Part shown: one piece after another, positions 30,145 to 30,454 of the stretch
Layout: each line of letters starts with the position of its first letter
How positions within the stretch are numbered: the stretch's first letter is position 1
Notes under the pieces: generated by a model
The model's input: only the letters and a program-made list of their open reading frames with translations
Databases searched by the model: none
What the model was told of the DNA's origin: nothing
Source of the DNA: Gnetum montanum
Lineage: Eukaryota; Streptophyta; Gnetopsida; Gnetales; Gnetaceae
Assembly (NCBI GenBank): GCA_015680685.1
Contig: MNCI01007686.1
Span: 577,963-608,416, forward strand
Reading direction: 5' to 3'
Length of the DNA: 30,454 nt
Made by a program: the position numbers and the translations under genes

Positions 30145-30454
30145 CTGATGAGTGGTGAGGTACCCCTACACTCAACCATACGAATACGAGCGTGTAAGCA
30201 CGATCTGGTCGAACTCCGCAGACTAAATGCCTTAACACCACAAGAAACACTTGGGGTTAATCGTTCATTGTCTTCCCAGGCTTGCTTGTAAGTGTCACGG
30301 TGTATGGTTAAGCAAGTCTGAGGTATGTGATTTTTTTGGTATTTTCAGTTTTCTCTCCTAAGCTATGAGGAAAAGGGTTGAGAGATTAAGCTAACTCTGA
30401 CTAAGGACGTAAGTCTAATTTAACTAGCGTCAGCATCCATTCCCACTTACCGGA
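30145..30454 (-). repeat. 5' LTR of short element copy B (partial)
   Basis: Matches 29104-29410 in the same orientation, including the blocks GAGGTACCCCTACACTCAAC and GCATCCATTCCCACTTACC. The rest lies outside the window. Confidence 0.7.

Larger units (their letters stand above)
29101..30454 (-). mobile_element. Short non-autonomous LTR element, copy B (runs off the window)
   Basis: Read on the minus strand: the end of a 5' LTR (30454 to about 30145), a primer-site-like CTATCAAATGAGGG, a non-coding interior of about 212 bp, a polypurine tract (TGGGGG, 29940-29935) and a complete 3' LTR (29932-29101). The 5' LTR part aligns to the last 310 bp of the 3' LTR. The copy is related to 1500-2577 in opposite orientation. 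The small interior and lack of coding sequence make it a TRIM-like element with long LTRs. Confidence 0.75.

Noticed and set aside
1500-30454. The inverted copies at 1500-2577 and 29101-30454 as ends of one giant inverted-repeat transposon
   Set aside because: Each copy has its own LTR signals (TATA, AATAAA, polypurine tract), so they are two separate insertions of one LTR family; no target-site duplication links them.

Overview
The window is a nest of transposable elements from a plant nuclear genome. I see no intact host gene, rRNA, tRNA or CRISPR array. A seed plant with a large, methylated, repeat-rich genome is indicated by three things: a Ty3/gypsy Tat-lineage element with two RNase H domains, old LTR elements inserted into one another, and coding remnants broken mostly by C-to-T and G-to-A type stops. 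A conifer or other gymnosperm is plausible, but the sequence does not prove it.

Layout. From 1 to 3971 there is unassigned DNA, a truncated short LTR element (1500-2577) and a LINE reverse-transcriptase scrap (3246-3483). From 3972 to 27366 lies an outer LTR element on the minus strand, with LTRs of about 581 bp, target-site duplication AGCAC, a polypurine tract and an initiator-Met type primer site. Its interior has no recognisable protein. Inserted in it is a 16,992-bp Tat element on the plus strand (6252-23243) with LTRs of 1253 and 1283 bp and a perfect target-site duplication ACTAT. To the right are a broken ORF remnant (27383-27998), the end of another LTR with a primer site (up to 28748), and a second copy of the short LTR element in inverted orientation (29101 to the window end).

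The Tat element reads: LTR, primer site, gag (two frames), protease, a 5.4-kb spacer, then reverse transcriptase, RNase H, a second (archaeal-type) RNase H, integrase, a 1.6-kb 3' spacer with a minisatellite, polypurine tract and LTR. From 17511 to 20362 the pol region stays in one frame, broken by 13 stops. The only frameshift seen in pol is a 13-bp tandem duplication inside the reverse transcriptase. All catalytic proteins are pseudogenes.

The most unusual content is the spacer between protease and reverse transcriptase. It holds two tandem-repeat blocks and, on the opposite strand, a multi-exon gene (about 16541 down to 12426). Short introns of 73-155 bp with GT-AG or GC-AG borders separate the exons, and reading phase is kept across five of the six junctions that can be tested. 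One exon encodes a diverged FCP1/NIF-type HAD phosphatase domain. Others encode a roughly 350-residue unknown domain, an acidic linker and a coiled coil. The gene now has nine in-frame stops and one frameshift, and an assembly gap covers its first intron or exon. The sense-strand reading frame of the reverse transcriptase reopens directly after a good splice acceptor (16868-16869). The spacer may therefore be an enlarged version of the intron known between protease and reverse transcriptase in Ogre elements, with an antisense cargo gene inside it.
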